A stretch of 9,900 bases of DNA, taken from an uncultured Brevundimonas sp. GTDB taxonomy: Bacteria; Pseudomonadota; Alphaproteobacteria; Caulobacterales; Caulobacteraceae. Under the pieces are notes generated by a model that was not told the origin of the DNA, did no database searches, and saw nothing but the letters and a program-made list of their open reading frames with translations. Of the stretch, positions 1 to 6,499 are shown piece after piece. Each line of letters starts with the position of its first letter. The first letter of the stretch is position 1. The stretch covers positions 1 through 9,900 of the forward strand of contig CAMPGL010000078.1 of assembly GCA_946885435.1 (NCBI GenBank), in the 5' to 3' direction. A program made the translations under genes and the position numbers.

Positions 1-105
1 CAGATCTCAGTGGAGCTCGGCCGCACCGACATTCCGAGCCCCGCCCAGCCCACTTTCGCCCAGCTGGAAGAGGCCCTGGCCGCGGAGCCCGCGGTCGCCG
101 CCTAA
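1..105 (+). CDS. C-terminal end of an unidentified protein (5' part outside window)
   Basis: An open frame enters from the left edge in frame 1 and ends at TAA 103-105, giving 34 residues that begin QISVELGRTD and end in an Ala/Glu/Pro-rich tail (EEALAAEPAVAA). The codons are strongly G/C-ending, as in the neighbouring genes, and the next gene starts about 105 bp later, so this fits the end of a real gene. The tail is too short and too low in complexity to assign a family. A perfect 7-bp hairpin (104-121) overlaps the stop codon and may mark the 3' end of the transcript, but it has no T-run. Confidence 0.55.
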   Translation, partial: QISVELGRTDIPSPAQPTFAQLEEALAAEPAVAA

Positions 106-183
106 TCACGGCTTCGTGATTCCCCGCTTGCTACGCCGTTCAATTCGGCGTTACCTCCCCGACGCGGGTGTCATGAGCCCGCG
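104..183. repeat. Three consecutive small hairpins between two genes
   Basis: Three inverted repeats lie one after another. The first is AATCACG/CGTGATT (104-110/115-121, 4-nt loop). The second is ACGCCG/CGGCGT (133-138/146-151, 7-nt loop). The third is CGCGGG/CCCGCG (163-168/178-183, 9-nt loop). None is followed by a T-run on the plus strand, so they are not classical intrinsic terminators. The first probably belongs to the 3' end of the upstream gene. The other two could lie in the 5' leader of the lipoprotein mRNA. Function is unknown. Confidence 0.4.
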
Positions 184-210
184 ATAAAAATCCCTTGGGA
201 AGGAACACTC

Positions 211-474
211 ATGATCATCCGTAAGCTCCTGATCGCTTCGATCGGCGTCGCCGCTCTGTCCGTCGCCGCCTGCCAGCCGGCCGCTGAAGACGCCGCCACC
301 GACACCGAAGTCGCCGCCGAGTCCGCTGAAGACGCGGCCGATGACGCCGCCGCCGCCGCCGGCGAAGCCGCCGACGACGCCGCCATGGCCGCCGGTGAGG
401 CCGCCGAAGAAGCCGGTGACGCCATGACCGAAACCCCGGCCGAAGACGCCGCCGAGGAAGCCCCGGCTCAATAA
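211..474 (+). CDS. Small Ala/Glu/Asp-rich lipoprotein with 11-residue repeats
   Basis: This encodes 87 residues. Residues 1-20 form a lipoprotein signal peptide (basic IRK, hydrophobic core, lipobox VAAC), with the lipidated cysteine at C21; Q22 at +2 suggests outer-membrane sorting by the E. coli rule. The mature part is almost only Ala, Glu, Asp and Gly and very acidic. Residues 41-73 are three tandem 11-residue units of the form (D/E)AA(D/E)(D/E)A-x-x-A-x-x, predicting an alanine-rich amphipathic helix. The ATG at 211 has a strong Shine-Dalgarno (GGGAAGGA, 197-204, 6-nt gap), and an intrinsic terminator follows (506-537), so it looks like a well-expressed single gene. I recognise no named family. 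A periplasmic helical spacer or envelope stress role is only conceivable by analogy with other small helical lipoproteins. Confidence 0.8.
   Translation: MIIRKLLIASIGVAALSVAACQPAAEDAATDTEVAAESAEDAADDAAAAAGEAADDAAMAAGEAAEEAGDAMTETPAEDAAEEAPAQ
331..429 (+). repeat. Three tandem 33-bp units encoding 11-residue repeats
   Basis: The units are 331-363, 364-396 and 397-429, in phase with the lipoprotein reading frame. They translate as DAADDAAAAAG, EAADDAAMAAG and EAAEEAGDAMT. The first two differ at few protein positions; the third has diverged. An 11-residue (hendecad) period gives about three helical turns with a nearly straight hydrophobic stripe. Confidence 0.65.
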
Positions 475-505
475 TCCCCACGCGCAATCGCGCGACTGGA
501 TTAGG

Positions 506-537
506 AAGGGGTCGCTCGCCGGGCGGCCCCTTTTTCC
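506..537 (+). terminator. Rho-independent terminator after the lipoprotein gene
   Basis: AAGGGGTCGC (506-515) pairs with GCGGCCCCTT (523-532), a 10-bp stem with one G-T wobble, around a 7-nt loop (516-522). A run of five T (531-535) follows the GC stem. It lies 32 bp after the lipoprotein stop and only 19 bp before the mnmC start, so it ends the lipoprotein transcript and would also lie in the leader of any read-through mRNA into mnmC. Confidence 0.85.
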
Positions 538-550
538 GTTTCGCCAGACC

Positions 551-2323
551 GTGACCGAACCTCTCCTGCCCGCCGACCTCGACTGGACCGCCGACGAGGC
601 GCCCAGGTCTCGCACTTTCGGCGACGTCTATTTCTCCGCCGAAGGCGGGCTCGATGAGACCCGCGCGGTCTTCCTGGCCGGCTGCGGGCTCCCCGACGCC
701 TGGGTGGGACGGGACCGTTTAGTCCTCGCCGAAACGGGCTTCGGCACCGGCCTCAACATCATGGCCGCGCTCGACCTGTGGCGGCGAACCCGCAAGCCCG
801 AAGCGCGCCTGCGCGTTTTTTCGGTCGAGGCCCACCCCCTGCTGCGCGAGGACGCCCGGCGCGCCCATGCCGCCTGGCCGGAACTGGCCGAGATCTCGGC
901 GGCGCTGCTCGAGCAGTGGCCGGCCCCGACCCCCGGCTTCCACCGCATCGACCTGCCCCAATGGGGCGCGACCATCGACCTCGGTCACGGCGAGGCGGCC
1001 GAGATGCTGGCCGCCTGGCAGGGTCGGGCCGACGCGTGGTTCCTGGACGGCTTCGCCCCGGCCCTCAACCCGAAGATGTGGCGCGAGGAGGTGCTGAACC
1101 TGGTCGCCGCGCGCTCTGCGCCTGGTGCCCGCCTGGCCAGTTTCACCGTCGCCGGCGGCGTCCGGCGCGGTCTCGCCGCCGCCGGCTTCTCCGTCGAGAA
1201 GAAACCCGGGTACGGCCGAAAGCGCGAGCGCCTCGAGGCGACCCGGCCGGGCTCTCCAGCCCTGGCGCGGAAGCCGGAGGTTTTGATCATCGGCGCGGGC
1301 GTCGCCGGCGCCGCTCTCGCCCGGGCGTTCTCTCAGCTCGGCTGCCCAGCGACGGTCGTCGAGGCCATCTCTCCCGGCGCGGCCGCCTCCGGCGCGCCCG
1401 CGGCCCTGGTCACGCCCCGCCTCGACGCTGGCCTGGGACCGGTCGCCGACCTCGGCGCCCAGGCCTTCCAACGCGCTGTCGCGCTCTATCGCGAAACCGC
1501 TGGGGCGGTCCTTGCTCGGGGGGTGCTGCGTCTGGCCCGCGATGACCGGGACGCCGGACGCCTCGCGCGGATCGCGGACCAGCCGCTCTGGCCGCCCGAG
1601 GCGCTCGATCCGCTGGGGCCCGCCGACGCGTCCGACCGCCTGGGCGAGCCCACGGATCGCGCCGGCCTCTGGATGGCGGACGCGCTGACGGTCGAGCCCG
1701 CCGTCGTGTTGGAGACCTGGCTGAGCGGCTCGACGGTCCGGCGCGCGGAGGTCATTGAGGTCGAGGCTGGGGTCCGGCCCGCGGTCCGTCTGGCCGACGG
1801 CGGGCGGCTGGAAGCCGACGCCGTCGTCCTCGCGGCCGGCTGGGCCTCGGTCGCCCTCGGCGCCGCGGGATTGAAGCCTGTTCGCGGCCAGCTGGCCTGG
1901 TTCGACGGCCCACCACCGACCCCCGCCGTATGGGGCGCGGGCTATGCGGTACCGACCCGCTCAGGCGTCCTCGTCGGCGCGACCCATGATCGCGGCCGGA
2001 CCGACACTGTTCCGGACGCCGGCGACCAGGCCCAACTCCTGGATCGGCTGACCCAGGTGCGCCCGGGGCTGGCGCGGGGGCTGGACCCGCGGACGGGCCG
2101 CTCTCGGGCGGCGGTCAGGGCGGCCACGCCGGACCACCTTCCGCTGTGCGGGCCGCTGGCCGATGGCTTGTGGTGCCTCACCGGGCTCGGTGGACGCGGC
2201 TTCGCCTGGGCTCCGCTGCTGGCCGAGCATCTGGCAGCAACAGTCGTCGGCGCGCCGTCGCCCCTGCCGGGACCGCTTGTCGATCTGGTCCATCCCATGC
2301 GACCCTCCGCCTCGGGGAGCTGA
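551..2323 (+). CDS. mnmC: tRNA 5-methylaminomethyl-2-thiouridine biosynthesis bifunctional protein MnmC
   Basis: A 590-residue cytoplasmic two-domain enzyme for the last steps of mnm5U34 formation in the wobble position of tRNAs. The N-terminal half (about 1-235) is the SAM-dependent methyltransferase (MnmC2), with TGFGTGLN at 62-69, acidic SVEAHP at 91-96 and the signature DAWFLDGFAPALNP at 161-174. The C-terminal half (about 242-580) is the FAD-dependent oxidoreductase (MnmC1) that removes the carboxymethyl group: dinucleotide-binding LIIGAGVAGA at 245-254 and the late FAD/substrate motif TPDHLPLCGP to LTGLGGRGFAW at 526-553. It is somewhat shorter than the E. coli enzyme (about 670 residues) but keeps both domains in the same order. 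No ATG, GTG or TTG precedes GTG 551 in frame, so that start is forced; no Shine-Dalgarno is visible. Confidence 0.95.
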   Translation: MTEPLLPADLDWTADEAPRSRTFGDVYFSAEGGLDETRAVFLAGCGLPDAWVGRDRLVLAETGFGTGLNIMAALDLWRRTRKPEARLRVFSVEAHPLLREDARRAHAAWPELAEISAALLEQWPAPTPGFHRIDLPQWGATIDLGHGEAAEMLAAWQGRADAWFLDGFAPALNPKMWREEVLNLVAARSAPGARLASFTVAGGVRRGLAAAGFSVEKKPGYGRKRERLEATRPGSPALARKPEVLIIGAGVAGAALARAFSQLGCPATVVEAISPGAAASGAPAALVTPRLDAGLGPVADLGAQAFQRAVALYRETAGAVLARGVLRLARDDRDAGRLARIADQPLWPPEALDPLGPADASDRLGEPTDRAGLWMADALTVEPAVVLETWLSGSTVRRAEVIEVEAGVRPAVRLADGGRLEADAVVLAAGWASVALGAAGLKPVRGQLAWFDGPPPTPAVWGAGYAVPTRSGVLVGATHDRGRTDTVPDAGDQAQLLDRLTQVRPGLARGLDPRTGRSRAAVRAATPDHLPLCGPLADGLWCLTGLGGRGFAWAPLLAEHLAATVVGAPSPLPGPLVDLVHPMRPSASGS

Positions 2324-2374
2324 CAGAACTTTCAAGGCGGACGGCGCCTCGCCGTTCCCACCCGGAGAGCCGAG

Positions 2375-2758
2375 ATGAAAACGCCGCTGGCCCTGAGCGC
2401 CCTGTTGCTGACCGCCGCCTGCACCCCGACGCCGGGCATGGATGGCCCGCGCGAGCCGCGGCAGTGCTTCTTTGTCAGCGAGGTGGATTCGTTCGCCTCC
2501 TCCGACGACCGTGTCGTCTACGTCCGGACCGGTCGAGACGAGGTGTTCCGCCTCGACACCTTCGGCTGCAACAACGTGGACTGGTCTCAATCGATCGGCA
2601 TCCAGGCTCGCGGTGGCGGCTCGAGCGTGTGCTCCGGCTTTGACGCCGAGCTCATCGTCCCCGGCATCGGATCGGGCCCTCGCTCCTGCCCAGTCACCGG
2701 CGTGCGCCGCCTGACCGAGGCCGAGGTCGCCGCGCTCGACGAGCGCGACCGGCCCTGA
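2375..2758 (+). CDS. DUF6491-like small lipoprotein
   Basis: A 127-residue protein with a short hydrophobic signal (residues 1-15) ending in LLTAAC, so C16 is the likely lipidated residue. The mature domain has four further cysteines (C31, C65, C86, C105), allowing two disulfides in the periplasm. It also has CFFVSEVDSF, DDRVVYVRTG and a C-terminal RRLTEAEVAAL segment. This pattern resembles the DUF6491 lipoproteins of Caulobacterales and related groups, which have no known function. The ATG at 2375 has GGAGAG at 2364-2369. The 51-bp gap from mnmC with no terminator suggests co-transcription, but a functional link to tRNA modification is not implied. The family call is from memory of the motif pattern. 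Confidence 0.75.
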   Translation: MKTPLALSALLLTAACTPTPGMDGPREPRQCFFVSEVDSFASSDDRVVYVRTGRDEVFRLDTFGCNNVDWSQSIGIQARGGGSSVCSGFDAELIVPGIGSGPRSCPVTGVRRLTEAEVAALDERDRP

Positions 2759-2831
2759 TGAAACCCGGAGTTTTTCTCAGACTTTCCTGCTACCTCCGAT
2801 GAGTCGCGCCTGATCTTGGCCTACGCCTAAC

Positions 2832-2857
2832 CTGCGGCCAGGGGCGCGTCCCCGCAG
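2832..2857 (+). promoter_or_regulatory. Stem-loop just upstream of the glycosyltransferase start
   Basis: CTGC (2832-2835) and GGGG (2841-2844) pair with CCCCGCAG (2850-2857), giving an 8-bp stem with a 5-nt bulge and a 5-nt loop, ending 2 nt before the GTG start. It lies where a ribosome binding site would be expected. It could reduce translation initiation or simply be chance in GC-rich DNA. Confidence 0.25.
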
Positions 2858-2859
2858 CT

Positions 2860-4971
2860 GTGCGCGGGGGCGTGATATTGCTGGACCAATGGCACGACGC
2901 TGACTGGCAGGAGCCTGCCGTCACGGAACGCCGAGCGTTCGAGATGGTCCGCGCAGCGCGTCTGGAAACAGACGCCATTCGCTACTTCGCTTTCCCGTGG
3001 GCCACCCTCATCGATCGCATGGCTTCGCGCCATGCCGATGAGCAGCCGCTGCTGGACGCGCTCGTGAAGATGTCCAAGACCGCGCGCCGCGCGCCCCGGG
3101 TCGTGACGGTCTGCCAGCACATCCGGATGCTCGAGTTCCGGCACCTGTTCGAGATGGCGCGGGTGACGGACGTTTTCTGGAGCCATGCGATCAGGGGCCG
3201 GCCACGCTGGGGCGGCAATCGACCGATCAATCTCCATCCCTTTCCGCTCTATCCGGTCCAGTCGCCGGTGGTGCAGACCTTCTCCGACACCGAGCGCCGC
3301 CCGCTGCTGTTCAACTTCATCGGAGCGGTCGAGAACAGCTGGTACCTCACCGATGTACGCCAGTGGATCGCCAGGCACCTGGCGCGCGAACCGAACGGCA
3401 GCGTCATCCTTCGTCGAGGCTGGCACTATCAGCGCGCGGTCTACGAGCATCAGGTCAAAGGCCTGGCGCCGGATGGCGAGCCCCTGACCGACGCTGAGGC
3501 CGAGGCGGAGTTCGCCCGCGCCCTGAAGCGTTCCACCTTCACCCTGTGCCCGTCCGGCTCAGGACCAAACTCCATCAGGCTGTGGGAAGCCATCGGTCAC
3601 GGCTCCATCCCGGTCATCCTCTCGGACACCCTGGCGCTTCCGGGCCCGGAGGAGCTCTGGCGCGAGGCGGCCGTGTTCTGCGAGGAAACCGAGGCGGCCG
3701 TGAGTCAGCTGCCGGCCCGGCTCGCCGAGCTGGCGGCCGATCCAGTAGCGATCGCGCACCGCCGCAGGGCCCTGCGGCAACTATGGTCCCTGTACGGCCC
3801 CCTGAACTTTGCGCATGACATACGGTCTCTCGCGCTTCGGGAGGCGACGCCGGAGCCCGCGCCCGCGCCAGCCTTCAACACCGTCAGGCGACCCAGGATT
3901 TGTCTGTTCGGCCGGCACGCCAACCGCACACCTTTCGCCTATCCGCCCTATCGCGCCCTGCTCGAAGACGCGATCGACTACGTCGAGGACCCCGCCGTGG
4001 CCGACGCCGTCATTCTCGGGTTCGAAATCGACATCCGCGACAGTTTCGAAGTCCTTGCCCGGCTCAAGGCCGACAGGCCGCAGCTCCTTCTTGCGGTCGT
4101 GTCTGAGGAGCCGTTGTGGGACACCGTCTGGTCGCATTCCCTCACGCCCTCGCGCGCCGTGCTGAGCCGCAATGGCGAGACCCTCGAGTTCGCGCGCGTG
4201 AACCATGCGAACTCGGACGTCTTCGACTTCGACGCCATCCCCTACTTCCTGACGACGGACGACGCCTACTTCGTCCGCTACGGGGCATGGTTTTGCCGAA
4301 ACGCCTGGCGGCCGGGCTCGCACTATCTGAAGGTCTGGGAGCGCGCGCCGGTGCGCGTGGCCTTCATGGCCGAGAAGCGGGACAAGAAGGTCTACGACAT
4401 CCAGCATCCTGAAGCCCGCGTGTGGGGCCTCAGCGCATACCGCACGGCGGTGGCGCAAGGCGTCGTCGGACCAGACGTGCTTCGCGCCGGCAGAGGCTGG
4501 GACGACGCCGACTTCCGACGACAGGACCTCGTCGACTGGCGCCTCGACAAGATGGCGCGACTGGACGGCCAGGCCTTCATGGTCTCCGCGATGGAGAACA
4601 CGCACCATCGGCAGTACGTCACCGAAAAACTGTTCGACGCCTACGCCGCCAGGGCCTTCCCCCTCTATGTCGCGTCGCCCGGGCACAGGGTGTTCGATCT
4701 CGCCGGCGATAGCTTTCTAAACTTGCACGGCCTCACGCCTGGCGAGGCCGTCGCAAAGATCGAAGCCCTGTCACCGGATCAGGTCTGCCTGGACAGCTAC
4801 GTCGCGACCCAGCACAGGCTCGCAGACCTATTCAGACGCCCGGCCCTGCTGGCCCACGAACGGCGACGCGTGGCGCGTAAAGTACGGGAGGCGCTCAGTC
4901 AGCATCTGGACCTGAGCCAGGCCGAGCAGCCTGCGATGTCCGATGCAACGCCGATGGCGATGCCCGGCTAG
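2860..4971 (+). CDS. Two-domain glycosyltransferase: exostosin/GT47-like fused to GT10 fucosyltransferase-like
   Basis: A 703-residue protein without signal peptide or membrane segment, so probably cytoplasmic. Residues about 1-325 are exostosin-like (GT47): YFAFPWATLIDRM at 42-54, and the signature from F227 to P261 with TLCPSGSGPNSIRLWEA followed by GSIPVILSD, matching the C-terminal nucleotide-sugar site of exostosins. A Pro/Ala linker (about 330-345) leads to a GT10-like half (346-680): VVSEEPLW at 413-420, AIPYFLTTDDAY at 459-470, and the fucosyltransferase signature AMENTHHRQYVTEKLFDAY at 577-595 followed by FPLYVASP at 600-607. It could add two sugars in succession to a surface polysaccharide, LPS or glycan; donors are inferred. 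The start is GTG 2860 or GTG 2872: no ATG, GTG or TTG exists between the in-frame stop at 2800 and 2860, and no good Shine-Dalgarno is seen. Minor codons such as CTA and TTG occur, mildly suggesting different ancestry from the neighbours. Confidence 0.82.
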   Translation: MRGGVILLDQWHDADWQEPAVTERRAFEMVRAARLETDAIRYFAFPWATLIDRMASRHADEQPLLDALVKMSKTARRAPRVVTVCQHIRMLEFRHLFEMARVTDVFWSHAIRGRPRWGGNRPINLHPFPLYPVQSPVVQTFSDTERRPLLFNFIGAVENSWYLTDVRQWIARHLAREPNGSVILRRGWHYQRAVYEHQVKGLAPDGEPLTDAEAEAEFARALKRSTFTLCPSGSGPNSIRLWEAIGHGSIPVILSDTLALPGPEELWREAAVFCEETEAAVSQLPARLAELAADPVAIAHRRRALRQLWSLYGPLNFAHDIRSLALREATPEPAPAPAFNTVRRPRICLFGRHANRTPFAYPPYRALLEDAIDYVEDPAVADAVILGFEIDIRDSFEVLARLKADRPQLLLAVVSEEPLWDTVWSHSLTPSRAVLSRNGETLEFARVNHANSDVFDFDAIPYFLTTDDAYFVRYGAWFCRNAWRPGSHYLKVWERAPVRVAFMAEKRDKKVYDIQHPEARVWGLSAYRTAVAQGVVGPDVLRAGRGWDDADFRRQDLVDWRLDKMARLDGQAFMVSAMENTHHRQYVTEKLFDAYAARAFPLYVASPGHRVFDLAGDSFLNLHGLTPGEAVAKIEALSPDQVCLDSYVATQHRLADLFRRPALLAHERRRVARKVREALSQHLDLSQAEQPAMSDATPMAMPG

Positions 4972-5067
4972 ATTTCCGCACTGCGGCCACCGCCCCGACG
5001 CAGACCCCACCCTGCGACGGCCGGGCCCTCACAGCCGGAGTAACCGACCTACTCACCTTGCAGGAAA

Positions 5068-5142
<75 letters not shown>

Positions 5143-5160
5143 CCGGGGCCGCTTCGGTGA

Positions 5161-5192
5161 GCGGAGGCGGGTCTATAGCCCGCCCGCTCCGC
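5161..5192. repeat. Long GC-rich inverted repeat centred on the tRNA promoter -10 region
   Basis: GCGGAGGCGGG (5161-5171) pairs with CCCGCC (5179-5184) and TCCGC (5188-5192), an 11-bp dyad with a 3-nt bulge (5185-5187) and the loop TCTATAG (5172-5178). It starts 16 bp past the cpdR stop, so in cpdR mRNA it would form a strong 3' hairpin lacking a U-run. In DNA it surrounds the -10 hexamer of the putative tRNA-Val promoter. Confidence 0.6.
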
Positions 5193-5201
5193 CGCCTGCA
5201 A
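5172..5201 (-). promoter_or_regulatory. Probable promoter of tRNA-Val
   Basis: On the minus strand TTGCAG (5201-5196) and TATAGA (5177-5172) are separated by 18 bp. The -10 region read as GCTATAGA also resembles the Caulobacter housekeeping -10. Transcription would start near 5165, about 23 nt upstream of the mature tRNA 5' end at 5142, a normal leader for RNase P processing. Confidence 0.5.
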
Positions 5202-5207
5202 GGGGTG

Positions 5208-5564
5208 TCAGGCGGCGATCATGCGGTCGACCTCGGCGACGAGGTCGCGGAGGTGGATGGGCTTGTTCAGGACCTTGGCCTGGGGCGAGGCCTGGGCCGC
5301 CGACAGGGCCACCGCGGCGAAGCCGGTGATGAACATGATGCGCACGCCGGGCTGACGCTGGGCGGCGATGCGGGCGACCTCGATGCCGTCCGCGCCGGGC
5401 ATGACGATGTCGGTGAGCAGCAGGTCGTAGGGCCCGGCGTCGAGCGCGTCGATGGCGTCGTCGCCGTTCTCGCACGAGATGACCGTGTGCCCGGCCTTTT
5501 CCAGCGCGCGGGCCAGGAAGCCGCGCAGAGAACCGTCGTCTTCGGCCAAAAGGATGTGCGCCAC
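5208..5564 (-). CDS. cpdR: Single-domain response regulator CpdR
   Basis: A 118-residue receiver domain with no output domain. The acidic pocket is E8/D9/D10 in LLAEDD, the phosphoacceptor is D52 in LLLTDIVMP (48-56), the switch residue is T80 in MFITGFAAVAL (77-87), and the conserved lysine is K101 in LNKPIHLRDLV (99-109). MFITGFAAVAL followed by K-V-L-x-KP-x-HL-x-DLV and an EVDRMIAA end is characteristic of CpdR. In Caulobacter, unphosphorylated CpdR takes ClpXP to the cell pole and promotes timed proteolysis including that of CtrA; it is dephosphorylated through the CckA-ChpT relay. The Ala-Ala end resembles the degron-like tail of Caulobacter CpdR. I choose GTG 5564 because the homologous protein begins there and GAGGT lies about 4 nt upstream. 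A longer frame to 5702 would overlap the divergent gene and add a non-homologous extension. Confidence 0.92.
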   Translation of the reverse strand: MAHILLAEDDGSLRGFLARALEKAGHTVISCENGDDAIDALDAGPYDLLLTDIVMPGADGIEVARIAAQRQPGVRIMFITGFAAVALSAAQASPQAKVLNKPIHLRDLVAEVDRMIAA

Positions 5565-5621
5565 GCGACCTCGCCCCGTAAAGTCAGGGCCGAACCCTAA
5601 CCCGGCGGGCGTAAATCGAGA

Positions 5622-6473
5622 ATGAAAAGCGGCGATACGCCAGGCCCGTTCCGCATCCGATGCGCAGAGCCCGCGGGGCCCGTGGTCTTCGCCGCGCCGC
5701 ACGCCGGCCGCCAGATCCCTGAAGCCTTGGCCGAAATGGCGCGAGTGGACGAGCGCGCGTTGCGCAGCCTGGAGGATCCGCTGGTCGACCGGCTGATCGA
5801 GGACTGCGCGGTGACAGTGCTGAGTGGCCAGACGGCTCGCGCCTTCGTGGATGTGAACCGCGACCCCGCCGAACTCGACCCCCTCCTGATCGAGGGCGGC
5901 GACGGACGTTCAGCGCGGACGCGGGCCGGCCTGGGCGTGATCCCGCGCCTCACCGCGGCCGGCGAGCCGATTCATCGGCGCAGGCTGTCGATGGCCGAGG
6001 CTCAGACCTGGCTGGCGATCGGACACGCGTCCTATCATGCGGCGCTGGCGGATCTGATGCAGGCGGCGCGTCGGCGGCACGGCCGGGCGGTGCTGGTCGA
6101 CTGGCATTCGATGCCGTCACAGGCGGCCGAGGCCGAGGCGCGGCGGAGCGGCCGGCGGCCCGACATCGTGCTCGGCGACCTGCACGGCCGGGCCTGCGAT
6201 CCCGAGATCACGGTCAGGGTCCGGGCGGTGTTCGAGGCCCACGGGCGGACGGTGGCGCTCAACCGCCCCTATGCGGGCGGCTACGTGACCCAGACCTGGG
6301 CGCGGCCGAAGGAGGGCTTCCACGCGCTGCAGATCGAGATCGACCGGTCTCTGTATCTGGACGAGGAAACCCTGGAGCCCCACGCCGGCTTCGCGCCCCT
6401 CAAGGCGGAGGTCGAACGGATTGCGGAAGCTCTCATTGATCTGGCCGCGCCGCGCGCGGACGCCGCCGAATAA
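5622..6473 (+). CDS. N-formylglutamate amidohydrolase family protein
   Basis: A 283-residue soluble enzyme of the family that hydrolyses N-formyl-L-glutamate to glutamate and formate, the last step of one histidine-degradation route, probably zinc-dependent. Visible family motifs are FAAPHAG (23-29), ARAFVDVNRDP (72-82), RAGLGVIPR (101-109), VLVDWHSMP (157-165), LNRPYAGGYVTQ (213-224) and QIEIDRSLYLDE (237-248). The His, Asp and Glu residues in these motifs are the likely metal and catalytic ligands. No other hut genes are nearby, so the physiological substrate may differ. It is divergent from cpdR with 57 bp between the starts. The Shine-Dalgarno before ATG 5622 is weak (GAGA directly adjacent). 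The TAA stop lies inside the A-tract that forms the T-run of the opposite-strand terminator. Confidence 0.9.
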   Translation: MKSGDTPGPFRIRCAEPAGPVVFAAPHAGRQIPEALAEMARVDERALRSLEDPLVDRLIEDCAVTVLSGQTARAFVDVNRDPAELDPLLIEGGDGRSARTRAGLGVIPRLTAAGEPIHRRRLSMAEAQTWLAIGHASYHAALADLMQAARRRHGRAVLVDWHSMPSQAAEAEARRSGRRPDIVLGDLHGRACDPEITVRVRAVFEAHGRTVALNRPYAGGYVTQTWARPKEGFHALQIEIDRSLYLDEETLEPHAGFAPLKAEVERIAEALIDLAAPRADAAE

Positions 6474-6499
6474 AAAAAGCCGCGCCCGAGAGCGCGGCT
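6472..6499 (-). terminator. Strong intrinsic terminator, minus strand
   Basis: On the minus strand AGCCGCGC (6499-6492), loop TCTCGG (6491-6486), GCGCGGCT (6485-6478) form a perfect 8-bp stem followed by a run of T (6478-6472, seven T counting the last stem base). It ends either the DUF599 transcript (about 95 nt past its stop) or a separate small RNA. On the plus strand the same hairpin follows the amidohydrolase stop but is followed only by GAAAGTCATTT, so it is a weaker terminator in that direction. Confidence 0.88.

Noticed and set aside
151..615. Gly-rich minus-strand frame opposite the lipoprotein gene
   Set aside because: Its Gly/Val-rich sequence is the mirror of the GCC/GAC repeats; the plus strand has the signal peptide, ribosome binding site and terminator.
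5565..5621. CtrA binding site (TTAA-N7-TTAA) in the cpdR/amidohydrolase gap
   Set aside because: TTTA and TTAG half-sites are present on the minus strand but 11 bp apart, not 7, and both deviate from consensus.
5565..5702. N-terminal extension of CpdR to 5702
   Set aside because: It would overlap the divergent amidohydrolase start, adds 46 residues unlike any receiver domain, and the GTG at 5564 has its own ribosome binding site.
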